Source: Astrocystis sublimbata (Eukaryota; Ascomycota; Sordariomycetes; Xylariales; Xylariaceae). From it: 64,000 bases of DNA. Both the position numbers and the translations under genes were made by a program. The stretch's first letter is position 1. Each line of letters starts with the position of its first letter. Shown here piece by piece: positions 1 through 10,692 of the stretch. The stretch lies in the NCBI GenBank assembly GCA_022453515.1, contig JAJNNY010000017.1:434001-498000 (forward strand). The letters run 5' to 3'. The notes beneath the pieces are model-generated. The model was not told the origin of the DNA. It searched no databases and worked only from the letters and a program-made list of their open reading frames with translations.

Positions 1-1711
1 TTGATATGAGGCTAGAGAGATTGACTGGCTTACGCACAGCTCTGGATTTGTAGCGTCAAGTATTTCTAGATCGTCTGCCGAAGTTCTGCCCTCTTTTAAA
101 CCATTTCGCAACCACTTTAGCCTTTAGCACAAGGTAGCTAGCCAGATGTTATCGTATGTGCATAGGTATGTTTCCATGGTTGTCAGCTGGTGTATTCCCA
201 CTTTACTGGCATACATAGTTCACATCATGTCGGACTAAACAGTCTACTGTGCTCAGATACCGAGCCTTCCAAAGCGAAGCTTGTAATAGCACTAGGTGAA
301 TGTGCATAGTCCTTGTCACATTACCATATGTCACAAAAAGGCACCAAGTCGAATCAGTGATAGCAGAGCATCAAGACATGTGCTCTCACTACTTTGTACC
401 AGGCCCCCAGGTTGCACAGACATACGTGTAACAACATTACGGTGGCCGTGTGACTTCATTACTCTATTTTCCCCAAGGTCAAGGGTAGTAAAGGACGGTC
501 AACATACATTTTGCAATATGGTGTGGCCAGGCCGTGTGAACGATGTGTGAACAATGAGGGAATATTGGTAGACTGAGGCGAAGCAAAAGACTTGTTTAAG
601 CATACCTGCGATCTACTAGTAATTGGTAGATTGATCGAGGCCAAGCGTGCATACAAGGCAGCAATCGGAAATCCAGACTCGCCTGTGCTAACCACTATTG
701 GATCATCGCTCTCCGAGTTGAAATATGTATCCAGAGTCTCTCCACAAAAACCAAACATGTTGACTTTGACTTCCGGATTTGGATGCCAAGACACCCAAGC
801 ACGAATCACAACCTCACACAATTGTTCAGGGTTGCTTGCCCACACCATCATCATCACATGGACAGAACACACAGGTGTGGCTAAGTACCTAAACTATGCC
901 AGGCAGCTGTTTAAAGAATCAAGATAGAAATCCGATCAGAGGAGGGATGCAGCCTTAGCTTTGAGGATTCTGTTGAGACTCTGTACTTACAAACGCGTGC
1001 GATTGTATAGCTCCTTTAGGCTGACATGTTCCATCCGCTTATTAGTAGTTACTGATCATAATTATACCTTCTGTGCTTGTTAATCAAGCCCCCACAAGAC
1101 TTCTCACCAATGCCCCTTTTGCAACACAGATCCAGGACAAAGAACCCCATTGCTACGCTAGAGTGATGCATGGCACGCCTAGTTGCATCATTAGGCCACA
1201 CGGCCAAAGATGTAATTAAGCTGCTGCCTGCCTACCAACCCTACCTACATGTAGGCATGCTGCATAGCGAACATGTTACATTGGCCATGAGAGTTGAAGT
1301 AGCGCCGGAGACCGGCATCCAAGAACTGGAGTGCACACATGTAAGCTAACGTAAGGACAACTCGATAGGTGAATCCGGTGCCATAATACCCCGGACAAGA
1401 TGAAGGCGGCGGTCTGCCAGGGGTGGCGGAGCCGAAGCTGAAAGAGCAAATGACGAAATCAAAAGCTTCGCAGGCTTAGCGGCGCATTCAGCCGCGCCGT
1501 AGCCAGGACTAGAACCTGGAGACCTGAGCTAGAATATCGCACTGCTCTTCCATGGAGTCTTAGCTCCGACGAGGAGGTGGGACGGACGACATCATGTCGA
1601 AAACCATCTATAAAAGCAACGCCACCCAGATCGGGTTGAACCTTTTGAAATAGCCTCATAAGCGCGATAGCAACTACTCGACCTTGAATCGTCCCGGCGC
1701 CACATCACAAA
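1..1711. other. Gene-poor 5' edge of window
   Basis: No gene can be supported here. Short open frames on both strands at about 300-930 overlap each other and show no recognisable domain. A minus-strand frame at 459-872 reads without a stop and ends near a GTATGC donor-like site, so a lone exon is possible but unproven. A 6-bp stem hairpin (GGCGCG type) lies around 1480-1505. The last 110 bases are the promoter and leader of the esterase gene. Confidence 0.5.
1609..1616 (+). promoter_or_regulatory. TATA box of the esterase gene
   Basis: A clean TATAAAAG sits about 95 bases upstream of the esterase ATG at 1712. That spacing suits a fungal TATA promoter with a short leader. No other core element was recognised. 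Confidence 0.55.
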
Positions 1712-2872
1712 ATGCTTCAGTCCGTCTTGATCTCTCTCGGCCTTGCCATCGGAGCCAGAGCCCAACTCCTCGTCCCTGACCTAACCGGTCCTCACAAAGT
1801 CGGGACGACTGTCCTCGAGCTCATCGACCATGCCCGACAGGATCCCTTCTCCCCGAAGTCCGAGCCGCGCGATCTCGTCGTCTCCCTATTCTACCCCACG
1901 ACAAAGCACATTCACAACTGCACGCTCGCCCCCCAATTCCCCCCGATAACGGCAGCCACCCTCGACGCGCAGCTCAACGCCCCCGGGGTCGCAGAGACGG
2001 TCACCACGCGCGCCTGCGCCGGGAGCCCCCTGACGCGACCCGATCTACCCCTCGTGCTGCTCACGCCCGGGCTCGGGAACCCGCGCCTTTTCCACTCTGA
2101 CACGGCCGCGGAGCTGGCGAGCTACGGCTACAACGTCGTGACCGTCGACCACCCGTACGAGCCGTTCATCGTCGAGTACCCGGACGGCCGGGCGGTGTCC
2201 TCGGAGGAATCTCCCAAGCAGGCCAACGCAACCCTGCAGCAGAACCTCGATGCCCGCGTCAAAGACCTGCGGTTCGTGCTCGACTCGCTGGCCGATTCAT
2301 CAGTCACGTCTCAAATCCCGGGGCTGAAGCCGCATTCGTCATCGTCTGCGTACAAGACCCAGTGCGCGAAGACGGGGTTCAAGACGGACAAAGTGGGCGT
2401 CTTCGGACACTCCTTTGGCGGCGCGACGGCGCTGCAGCTGCTGAAGGACGACGCGCGCTTCGCAGTGGGCGCAAACCTCGACGGCGCGCTCTGGGGCGAT
2501 GTCGTTCAGAAGGGGACCGATTCGCCCTTTCTGATATTCGGCCGCAGATTCGAGGACCAGTACCACAACAGGAAAGGCGACGAGACTTGGGCCGAGGCGT
2601 GGAAACACCTCGGAGGGTTCAAGCAGCAGTACAATGTCAATGGCACACAACACGCAGACTTCACCGATGTTCCCGTCCTTGCGGATCTGCTTCCGCCCGG
2701 GGCTCTGGGTGCGATTGGGCAGCAGTTGGGCAGCATCAAGGGATCCAGGATACTTGAGATCGAGACGGCATACCTCACAGCACTCTTTGATCGGTTTCTG
2801 AAAGGAAAGGGTGGGGAATTGTTGGATGGCAAGGGAGCAGAAAGGTTCCCAGAAGTCGCACTGTTTGAGTAG
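1712..2872 (+). CDS. Secreted PAF-acetylhydrolase-like esterase
   Basis: Single-exon gene of 386 residues. The first ~17 residues (MLQSVLISLGLAIGARA) form a signal peptide, so the enzyme is probably secreted. The body is an alpha/beta hydrolase of the platelet-activating-factor acetylhydrolase (isoform II) type: LLTPGLGNPR forms the oxyanion region, GHSFGG is the nucleophile elbow with Ser234, Asp257 lies in NLDGALWGD, and His314 lies in GTQHADFTD. These make a plausible catalytic triad. The family removes short or oxidised acyl groups from phospholipids; the fungal substrate is inferred, not shown. The ATG follows a TATA box at 1609. Codon use is strongly GC-biased, with many C/G third positions. 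Family assignment is firm; exact substrate is open. Confidence 0.85.
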   Translation: MLQSVLISLGLAIGARAQLLVPDLTGPHKVGTTVLELIDHARQDPFSPKSEPRDLVVSLFYPTTKHIHNCTLAPQFPPITAATLDAQLNAPGVAETVTTRACAGSPLTRPDLPLVLLTPGLGNPRLFHSDTAAELASYGYNVVTVDHPYEPFIVEYPDGRAVSSEESPKQANATLQQNLDARVKDLRFVLDSLADSSVTSQIPGLKPHSSSSAYKTQCAKTGFKTDKVGVFGHSFGGATALQLLKDDARFAVGANLDGALWGDVVQKGTDSPFLIFGRRFEDQYHNRKGDETWAEAWKHLGGFKQQYNVNGTQHADFTDVPVLADLLPPGALGAIGQQLGSIKGSRILEIETAYLTALFDRFLKGKGGELLDGKGAERFPEVALFE

Positions 2873-3033
2873 GACGCACGGCCGCAACGCAACACTCACG
2901 CTGTTGCAAATTCTCTCTTATAGACTGTAAACTAGGTGGGCTGCGGAACAGCGACGGAAGGTGAAATGCACTCTCGAAATCCCTTTTTTGGACATTGTAA
3001 AGACAATGATAGCATATAGCACTAATTAAGGCA

Positions 3034-4280
3034 TTAGAACGTCGTTGGCAATTTCGGGTAGTCCGTTGCGAGGGCGCCCAGATCAGCAAAAATGGCCGCA
3101 GAGTCGCCCTCCCTCAACTTTTCCATCCTGTGAGTATCTTCGTCTTCCAGTTTCTCCAGCTCCTCTTCCGGCTTCTCCTTGCCTTCTTTCTCATCCTCTT
3201 TCTGAGGCTCCGTAGCACTCTCGATACCACTCGATTCGCCTATGAGCAAGAATTGCGTATTGACATAGTTGAGATGGTGCGGTTGCGTTGGAGCCCATCG
3301 ACGGGATGCGAACTCATCTTGTACCCTGTGTAGCATAACTTAGCGTCCTATCAGCAGATGTCGGGCAGGTCCAACTCGACTCACTCCTTCGAATAAGCAG
3401 GGCCCTCGGGAAGAGCTACGTTCCGAGGAGCATCGTAAGCTGGGTTTCTCGTGCTGAGGATAAAGCTTCCTTTCTGCTTCAAGCCGAGCTCGGTCTGCAC
3501 TTCGCCTAGTTCGGACGGCAGCGTGATCATGTATGCCAGATGACTCTCTCTTCCGGTCGTGGTGATAGCGTAGATTCCTTCAGCAGCTGGCGTAGCTGCA
3601 TTCGTGTGCCTGGTGCCCATCGTCTTGGTCTCATACTCAGAAGAGGATAGGAACTCGTCCTTGAGCTCTTTCAATGACGCATCTTTCTTCTCGACAAAAG
3701 CGATCCATCGATCCTTGCCACTGCGTGGGAACACCTTCTTCGGCACTGCAATGAGTCGCAGATTGGCAGCATCCTCGATGGTACCCTCGCCGAGTTTGGC
3801 GCCTGGGTTGAGGGGGCGGAGAACCATGAAGCTTCGCTGTATTTCGTTGACGTTGCTGGGCTCGTCGATGCCCACGCGACCGCGGAAGAAGAAGTATATG
3901 ACGCCCTTCTCGAGGATGCTAGAGGGGACTTCGTCTTCGCGTGCACCAGGTTCCTCGGCAGTGCCCGTCTCCTCCTCTGCGCTCTGTTCGCCATTGCCTC
4001 GAGTGTTGTCCTCTTCTTCTTTCTTGGCTCTTGGCTTTTCCTTTGGTTCACTGGCAATGGTAAGCTCCTATGTGAATCTCACAGTCGTATAGAGGCTTGC
4101 TCGCCTTGATATAGTCTCCTCGATGGTTTTCTGGGTTTTGCCGTCGTCCGTTTTCAGACGCTTCGAGTCTGGAGACGTCTTCTCTTGAATTCCATGCTTC
4201 GATCCAGCACCGCTGCCTTCGACACTCTCATCTGGGCCTTTCGCAGCGGCGTTGGTGTCGTCTGCTCTCGTTTCGGGCAT
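3034..4280 (-). CDS. Conserved fungal 'BTB domain transcription factor'-type protein
   Basis: Three exons on the minus strand: 4280-4105, 4050-3385 and 3325-3034, giving 377 residues. The acidic/lysine-rich N-terminus contains KRLKT and KTQKTIEETI, followed by a conserved core (EKGVIYFFFRGRVGIDEP, RSFMVLRPL, PKKVFPRSGKDRWIAFVEK, GVYAIT-like GIYAITTTGRESHLAY) and an acidic coiled C-terminus (EELEKLEDED) ending in DYPKLPTTF. I recall close fungal homologues carrying the database name 'BTB domain transcription factor', but I see no BTB fold and assign no function. Intron 1 (4051-4104) begins GCGAGC and ends CCAG; this GC-AG intron is the only splice that keeps frame, as the nearby GTGAGA gives a 32-nt intron and a frameshift. 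Intron 2 (3326-3384) is GT-AG. Confidence 0.8.
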
Positions 4281-4976
4281 TGTGTCTTGATACGTGAATG
4301 GTGTTTGATGCAATAAATAACAGGCAAGGTCTTGGTCGTAGGTATCACAATCACACAAATGGGTGATGATTGTGGTGGAGGACCGGTTGCACGAATAGAA
4401 CACAGCAGACAGGCGAGGCAGGCGAGACAGGCGAGCTGATTACATACAGTCTGACCATATTTATCAAACTAAACACGCAATGCAGGTGTCATCGCGAAAG
4501 CCCAGCTCGACGCGCTTCATCAATCTGACGTCACGGTCTAAGGTAGCAAGCATGTAAGTGCTTGAGGTACCTAGGATGCTAGGTACCTTAGGTAGGGATT
4601 TGAGCTTCAGCTCCCTCCCGCGCACCTGCTCGCCTGCATCCACGGACTGCTGTCACGGACATGGGTAGCTGCAGCACTCAATAGGTGCCTGTTCCGGCTA
4701 AGGCAATCGCAGATCCAGCGCCCCAGCCCCCTGGAACCATCGGTGGGCTCTACCTAAGTACATTAGGTAAGTAAGTTCTCGGTCTAGCCATTAATGACTT
4801 TCGGAGATTGGTGAGGAACGCCATTATTCCCTTCCCTTTTCTTTTCGTGATACAATTGTCAATATCTAAGTACGTACCTAGGTATGTACTCTGGAATGTA
4901 TCTATAATATCGTGTTGCGAGTCAATCAATTAATTCGCATCATGGCGTTTCTGACGTACAGGTATCTTTGTCTCAC
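4281..4976. other. Intergenic spacer with palindromic TACCTAGG motifs
   Basis: This spacer lies between the start of the upstream gene and the 3' end of the GH89 gene. It holds several copies of the window's tetranucleotide motif (4565-4600, 4750-4775, 4868-4890). No gene is supported. Confidence 0.6.
4565..4588. repeat. Perfect 10-bp-arm palindrome
   Basis: The arms are AGGTACCTAG and CTAGGTACCT with a 4-base GATG spacer. It is one of the cleanest copies of the TACCTAGG motif family and could extrude as a hairpin. Confidence 0.8.
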
Positions 4977-7408
4977 TCATATCGTGAAAGTTGAACCCCA
5001 ACTATCGACAGCCATAGCCAGCACAGTCTGCAAGTCCGCAGTCGGGTCCGACGACTCCCAACCACTCGACCTCTGGTTGACCCATGATATCTCCCATTCC
5101 AGCAGCTCGGCAGTGAACGCCTCTTGGTCATACTCGTCCGCTGGCGTCGCTATCAGATACTCCACGAACCTCCGCCACCTCGGCAGATAGTAGGTCGCGA
5201 CCAAGCCGCTCCACGACCGCGACGCGTAATCGGAGATCTCACCTGCCGGTCCCCACAGACTTACCTGGTTACGGGCCTGGTACTCGAGGAAGTCCGCGTT
5301 CGCTGCGTGGTCGGGGTCGCTTGCGTTGGCGGTGGCGCGGGCGGCCTTGATCCATGTCGATAATCTGAAGTTTTCGTTGGTCCCCAGGACTGCATCCAAG
5401 GTCAAGAGGAGAGCGGTCAGTTTCTTGCCCTGCGACCTGAGGCTACATTTGCGGAAAGGGTCATGCTCCGCTGCTGTGTACGTTGCGATCAACTGATTGT
5501 ATAGTGGTGTGAATGCGTTGCTCAGGACTTGGCGCGTCCAGTCTACGAGATCATACTGATAGGCTGGGTTTAAGAACAATGCAGGCTTGTCCAAACCTGC
5601 TTGGTATAAGAAATTCCAGGCCATAGTCAAAACCTGAGGGTCGTAGTTGAGAACCGTAGGATGGTGCTCTGTCCGGTTCGTCAAACCTGCTGTGCTGGGG
5701 AGCAGCTCGAGGATTGATTTGGGAACGGCATCGGCAGTAAGGTTAGTATTGTTGTAGACAGTCGGTCTCAGCGTTTCCCAGGCTTCGTATACACCCTTGG
5801 GGAGTTGTCCGCTTGTCCCGTAACGAACGGTGACCCAATCGTGGAAATACATGTCGGTGTCGATGGGGGTATTGGACCAAGCCTGGTCGAGGAGAAGATC
5901 ATACATGATCTCGTTACCTTCGAGGCCTTCTGGTGTAAGGCCAAACCCAACCAGGTTATCACTCGACCTGAGCGCCTCAATTGAGTTCTCTGTGATGTTC
6001 ATGATCTGTCCGTAGAGCCCCTGGTTCCCACCGTAATCGTGCAATTGGCACCAGATCCAGGGTTTCCCGTAAAAGGAATCCGTCCTCTGCCACTGCGGGT
6101 TGGACTCGGAAAACAGATCCAAAATCAGCATGTCGGAATCGACCGTGACACCACCCAGAAACGACTTGATTCGCTCGTTCGTCCAGAACACCGCCTCGTC
6201 CGAGAACAGCCAGCCCTGCATGACCCATACAGCGCTTGGATCAGCCGCTTTAAGAGATTTCCAGGTGTTCTTGCTCACACTTTCGAGGTATTCTAGATCT
6301 CCAGAGGCAGGGTTGTTCTCGTTGAACTGGTCAAGGGTCCAGAGATTTGTGATGTTGCCGTAATATCCTTGTTGCTTGGAGATGAAGCGGATTTGGAGTT
6401 CTTCAAACAGCGGGTCGAACGGGTCCAGGAATGTGTCGTTAGTATACTTGACGGGGAAATCGTTCCAAGTCGAGCCATTTGACACGTTGGCCGAAGGAAA
6501 GACTCCAGTGATGGCCCTCGGAGTGTAGCCGGGAAACGCTGGTAGAATCGGCTTGATACCGAGCTCCACCATGCGCTTGACGATTTTCAGTTGCAATGTG
6601 AACTGATCCTCAATCCATGATTCGGGGATTGAGCCGCCCCAGGAACCCTGGATGTTTCCAAAGTGATTCCAGGCCAGAAAGGCCGGGCCGCTTAGAAAGT
6701 CGTCGAGATCAGAATCAGAGAAGCCCATTTCTCGGAAAACTTCGACATAAATCTTCTCAAACCCAATCCACGCAAGGGCAGTGTTGATCCCATGAAGCGC
6801 CATCCAGTCAAGTTGTTCCTCCCACTGCTCCCAGCTCCAGAACGCAAAGGTGTAAGAGGTCGTCACTTTAAAACGTATTAGATGAGACCACCTTTTCCGA
6901 TAGTTGAATAGCAGACAACTCACCGGTATTTAGGTAGTACCGATAAGGCACAACACTCGAACCCCTGAGCGGGTTGTTCAGAACAGGGAGTTGCTCAGGA
7001 GCCTCATCTAATTGACTGCCAATATACCACCAGATATCGACGTGAGCCTCCCCTGACAAGTAGGCATGAAGACTAAGCATAATTTCTTAGTGACGTGCGC
7101 ATCTCGAGAAAAGGATACAGCGGACATTGTGCTCACCCAGCAAACAGTCCTCCAACTGTGTTTCCCTGCACAAGGATCTTGCCATTGTGCCTACTCGATA
7201 CCAGAAATGTGTCATTTACGCGCTCGGTATCGCCCCCCGTGCGCGTCTCGTTGGCTTCGAGTTGTTCAACAATTTCGAACTGGAAAGACTGAGCATGCTG
7301 AGGCAGGCGGCGCTGAACAAAGGATTCAACGCCCGCGGTTGATTCCGTGGTACGAAGGGCATTAACACCCGCCGCAAAGGTCCAGACAATCAGGTTCAAG
7401 ACGCGCAT
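4977..7408 (-). CDS. Alpha-N-acetylglucosaminidase, GH89 (NAGLU family)
   Basis: Three exons (7408-7137, 7072-6924, 6865-4977) give 769 residues; both introns (64 and 58 nt) are GT-AG and restore frame. The N-terminus MRVLNLIVWTFAAGVNA is a signal peptide. The middle matches human NAGLU closely: WWDWARWE-like FWSWEQWEEQLDWMALHGIN, SGPAFLAWNHFGNIQGSWGG, LPAFPGYTP, and QGWLF. Glu323 in DQFNEN and Glu453 in LTPEGLEGNE lie 130 residues apart, exactly the spacing of the human catalytic pair Glu316/Glu446. The enzyme hydrolyses terminal alpha-linked GlcNAc; in animals it acts on heparan sulfate, while the fungal substrate is unknown. Many N-glycosylation sequons (NVS, NGS, NDT, NIT, NNT) fit secretion. 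The identification is secure. Confidence 0.93.
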
Positions 7409-8071
7409 TGTGTCCGATACTACGCTGCGAGCACGCTGCGACCAGATCAGCCCGAGTTTCTAGGCCACATTGACTTGACGAAATTTAACTGACTGATAAG
7501 TGGCAGCCTAGGTCGAAATCCAAGGTCAATCACCGATCGACACGAGCGAGAGATAAGGCATAGCGGTGAACTACCGTAACAAATCCGCATGCGGCAAGGG
7601 AACGTTACACTGTACGTCATAAACTGTGCCTTGCGTCGTGGACTCGTGGTGCTGGGCATCATGGATCTCATGAGATCAGAAGCTGAATTAGGTATAGGTA
7701 GGCGCGGCGCAATTGACATGCTTTAGCAGAACAGCCACTGCAACTGCAGTGCTTCGCGAATGCCTACCTACTGAGGGTGCGTTTGGTCTTATTGGTTGAG
7801 CATTCAAATGTACGAGCATGAAGCATTTCGGAATCAAATCACCATGATATTTCATACACACCGCGGACTTCGTGCCATGGAGACATGTATGATCATTTGC
7901 TTGGTTGTCATTGGAAGTGCCACTTATCATGACAGGGTAGCAGTAGCAGATACATCAGGGTGCGACAGAACCTGTATGGATATACCTATCCCAGTGTTCG
8001 AGCACGATACGGTGCGTTTTCTTTGCACAGCATTTCACCCCCATCTTGACGCGATTTAGTTAAAGACTCAT
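7409..8071. other. Intergenic: GH89 promoter and seryl-tRNA synthetase 3' flank
   Basis: Both neighbours are transcribed leftward, so this holds the GH89 promoter and the 3' flank of the synthetase gene. An 87-codon plus-strand open frame at 7796-8059 has no recognisable features and is not called. Confidence 0.5.
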
Positions 8072-9497
8072 TTAGGCCTTCTTCCGAATCGGAATCTCTT
8101 TAGTCAGTTCCTTGGTGAAAGGAAGAAAATCGCGCTGTCCGGGGATGTATTTGCGCAATACTTCTGGAACGATGATCCCGTCGGGCGTCTGATAGTTTTC
8201 TAGAATGCAGCAAAGGGTGCGCTCCGTAGCGCAAAGTGTCTGTCATAGAATTAGCGATGCGTTTCAATGGGGAAAAGGACAAGAAGCTCAATAAATGACG
8301 TACCGCGTTCAAAGCATGTGTGTACGTCTTCTTGGCGGAATCAGGTGCGCCCTTTTGCTTCTTGGGTCCGAAACGGATGCCTAATTCACGGGTCTGGTAA
8401 TCGGTGCAGTTGGAGCATGAGACCAGCTCCTTGTAGTCTTTCTGGAAGGGGAAGATGGCCTCCAGGTCATATTTGGCGGCTGCGGCGTTGTTCAGAGCCG
8501 AAGATACAATGCCAACGACGCGATAAGGGAGTTCGAGTTTCTTGTAGAATTCCTCCGAGATGGCAATCATCTCGTCGTAGTGCTTCCAGCTATCCTCGGG
8601 GTTGCAGATGACGAATTGCTCGATCTTCTCGAACTGGTGTATCCTGAAAATACCCCAGGTGTCGTGGCCATGCTTACCAGCCTCCTTCCGGAAGCAGGTG
8701 CTGTACCCTGCATACTTTATTGGCAGGTCGCTGCCCTGGAGCCATTCGTCGGAATGCAGCGCCGAGAGCGGCTGCTCACTGGTGGCGATGAGGTACTTGG
8801 GTTCGGTGTCTTTCTCGGTGATCTTGTACAGCTCCTCGTCGAATTGAGACAGCTGGGCGGTCTTGGCCATGTAGGCCTGGTCCATGAAGAAAGGGGGCTG
8901 GTTGGGGGAGTAGCCCTTGCCGAAGAGGTATTCCAAGCCGAAGTTGATGAGAGCCTGGTTCAGGAACAGGCCCCAGCCGGTCAAGCAGTAGCCTCTGTGG
9001 CCGGCCAGCTTGGTTCCGCGCTCGGGGTCGTAGCCCTCGAGCCGGGCGAGGACTTGGTGATGGCTGAGCAGGTTCTCGTGGGTGGGGCGGGCCGTCTCGG
9101 GGCTCCAGGTGCGCAGGACGGCGTTGTCGTCTTCGGTGGTGCTCACGGGCACGGATTCGTGGACGTAGTTGCCGACGGTCCTGACCTTGGCCTCCAACTG
9201 CTCCAGCAGGTCAGCAGCGGCCTTGTCCTGCGCGGCCTTCCGCTGGGTGATCTCGTCCTTCTTGGCCAGCAGGTCGTCGATCGGCTCGCCCTTCTTTTTC
9301 CGTGGGGCGATCTCGGCCTGGACCGTCTTCATCTCGGCGGCTATCTGGGTGGCGGCATACTGGGTCGTCCTATGGGTTTCCCAGAGGCTGATGATCTCAT
9401 CGACGATTTCCGTCGAGGCATTGCGCTTCTTCTGGCTCTGTCGGATCTTCTCCGGGTCCCCACCGCGCGAGGCGATGAAGTCGGTGATGTCAAGCAT
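8072..9497 (-). CDS. ses1: Seryl-tRNA synthetase, cytosolic
   Basis: Two exons (9497-8304, 8239-8072) encode 453 residues; the single 64-nt GT-AG intron sits late, between LNA and TLCATERT. The start MLDITDFIASRGGDPEKIRQSQ is the conserved eukaryotic SerRS N-terminus. A long helical coiled-coil arm (about residues 30-110) binds tRNA. The class II catalytic core follows, with motif 2 (FRKEAGKHGHDTWGIFRIHQFEK) and motif 3 in the last exon (TLCATERTLCCILENYQ). The enzyme charges tRNA-Ser in the cytosol. The C-terminus ends in the basic PIRKKA. Without splicing the frame runs to a false stop at 8100. It is a housekeeping gene with no oddities apart from a G-rich minisatellite in its promoter. Confidence 0.96.
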
Positions 9498-10692
9498 GTC
9501 GGAGGACGTCTACAGGCAGACTGTTTCTGGGGAGACAAGTCGGCAAACCACCTGGAAAGCACGATACTAAGATGCGAATCTGGCTCGTATGGGAGGAGAG
9601 TGAGTAAGATAGATATCTGGTGGGGGTAGGTAAGGATATGTATGCCCCACTACAACAAGCGTGTTGCGTTTGGAGGGGTGGAGGGGTGGAGGGGTAGGTA
9701 CCTAGGTACTTGATTCTTACTTGCCTACGAGGACTGAGGTACAGGAGATGTCTACAAGGCACGAGGGGCACAGGCAGGACCAGAGACTTGCGCATAGGGC
9801 ATCAGCCAACCACTACTACCTATGAGCCAACTAATTATGGCCATTTACTCTTAGATTTCGACTCAGTAAGTTACCCAATGCCGCCAGCATAGACCATTCA
9901 AGTTGGTTCCAATGTTCCCCCACGGACTTCAGCTGCAAACCGAATACACTGGGAATATGTACTTTTGAAAATACAAGAGCGTCGGAATTTTTGCCTGACC
10001 CCACTGCAGCTGAACAAGGTACTTCTTGCTGTACCTCCAGGCTATCTAGTACCGAGCACTAATTCAGGCTAAGGTCAATGACAACGGAACACTGAGGCGG
10101 AAAGATGCTGGTGGTTCAGATGGCAAACAACTACGATTGTAGGCGAGACAAGTGTTTAATTTTCTATTATACAAGTAGCTATTGGAAGTGGAGTATCCAA
10201 CTTCAACTCAGGCTCCAGTAAGGAAGACGGTTGGTTCAACGGACTCTGATCTCTGATCCAAAGGCAATGAATGATTCGACATGTGTAACTCGCCGGTTAC
10301 TAACCAATGTCCGTACAGACTCAAAAATCGATTGGCTCTACTCGATTATCGCAGGCCGCGTTTATCAATATCTCATTATTGCCCATTCTCGTCTTACTGA
10401 CATCCAGATTATTATTAGATGAGAAATGAGAATCCAGTTGAAGTACTTACTCAACTAAATAAAAAAAAGCTAAAGCTTATAACCGTCTTGCCCATTATCC
10501 GCGATTCATGTACATGATGCTCGACTACGAATACCGACTTGGACTTGGATGTATATCTTATTGAGAAGAGGTGATCTATATCTAAAATCAAATATTGTGA
10601 TAGTTTGTAATCGGTGCAGTGACTACCGCAGACTCCAAATTCGCTCGTACATCCCAATCATGTATTTCCGTACGTACAACTCATCTGATATG
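9498..10692. other. Intergenic: ses1 promoter and 5-oxoprolinase 3' flank
   Basis: No gene is supported. The ses1-proximal part carries a G-rich minisatellite (9671-9696) followed by TAGGTACCTAGGTA. The distal half (about 10100-10690) is AT-richer and is the 3' flank of the 5-oxoprolinase gene. Confidence 0.55.
9671..9696. repeat. GGAGGGGT minisatellite in ses1 promoter
   Basis: There are three tandem copies of an 8-base unit (GGAGGGGT), the last running into TAGGTACC. It lies about 170-200 bases upstream of the ses1 ATG. On the ses1 sense strand it is a pyrimidine tract (ACCCCTCC). Confidence 0.8.

Noticed and set aside
1490..1540. tRNA-like T-arm (CCAGG-TTCTAGT-CCTGG on the minus strand)
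   Set aside because: The stem and 7-base loop look like a T-arm with a near B-box, but no matching acceptor stem, D-arm or anticodon arm could be folded upstream.
8580..9629. 349-codon plus-strand open frame
   Set aside because: It lies antisense to the seryl-tRNA synthetase exon and is a by-product of that gene's GC-rich codon use; its translation has a low-complexity Gly/Leu/Val composition and no domain.
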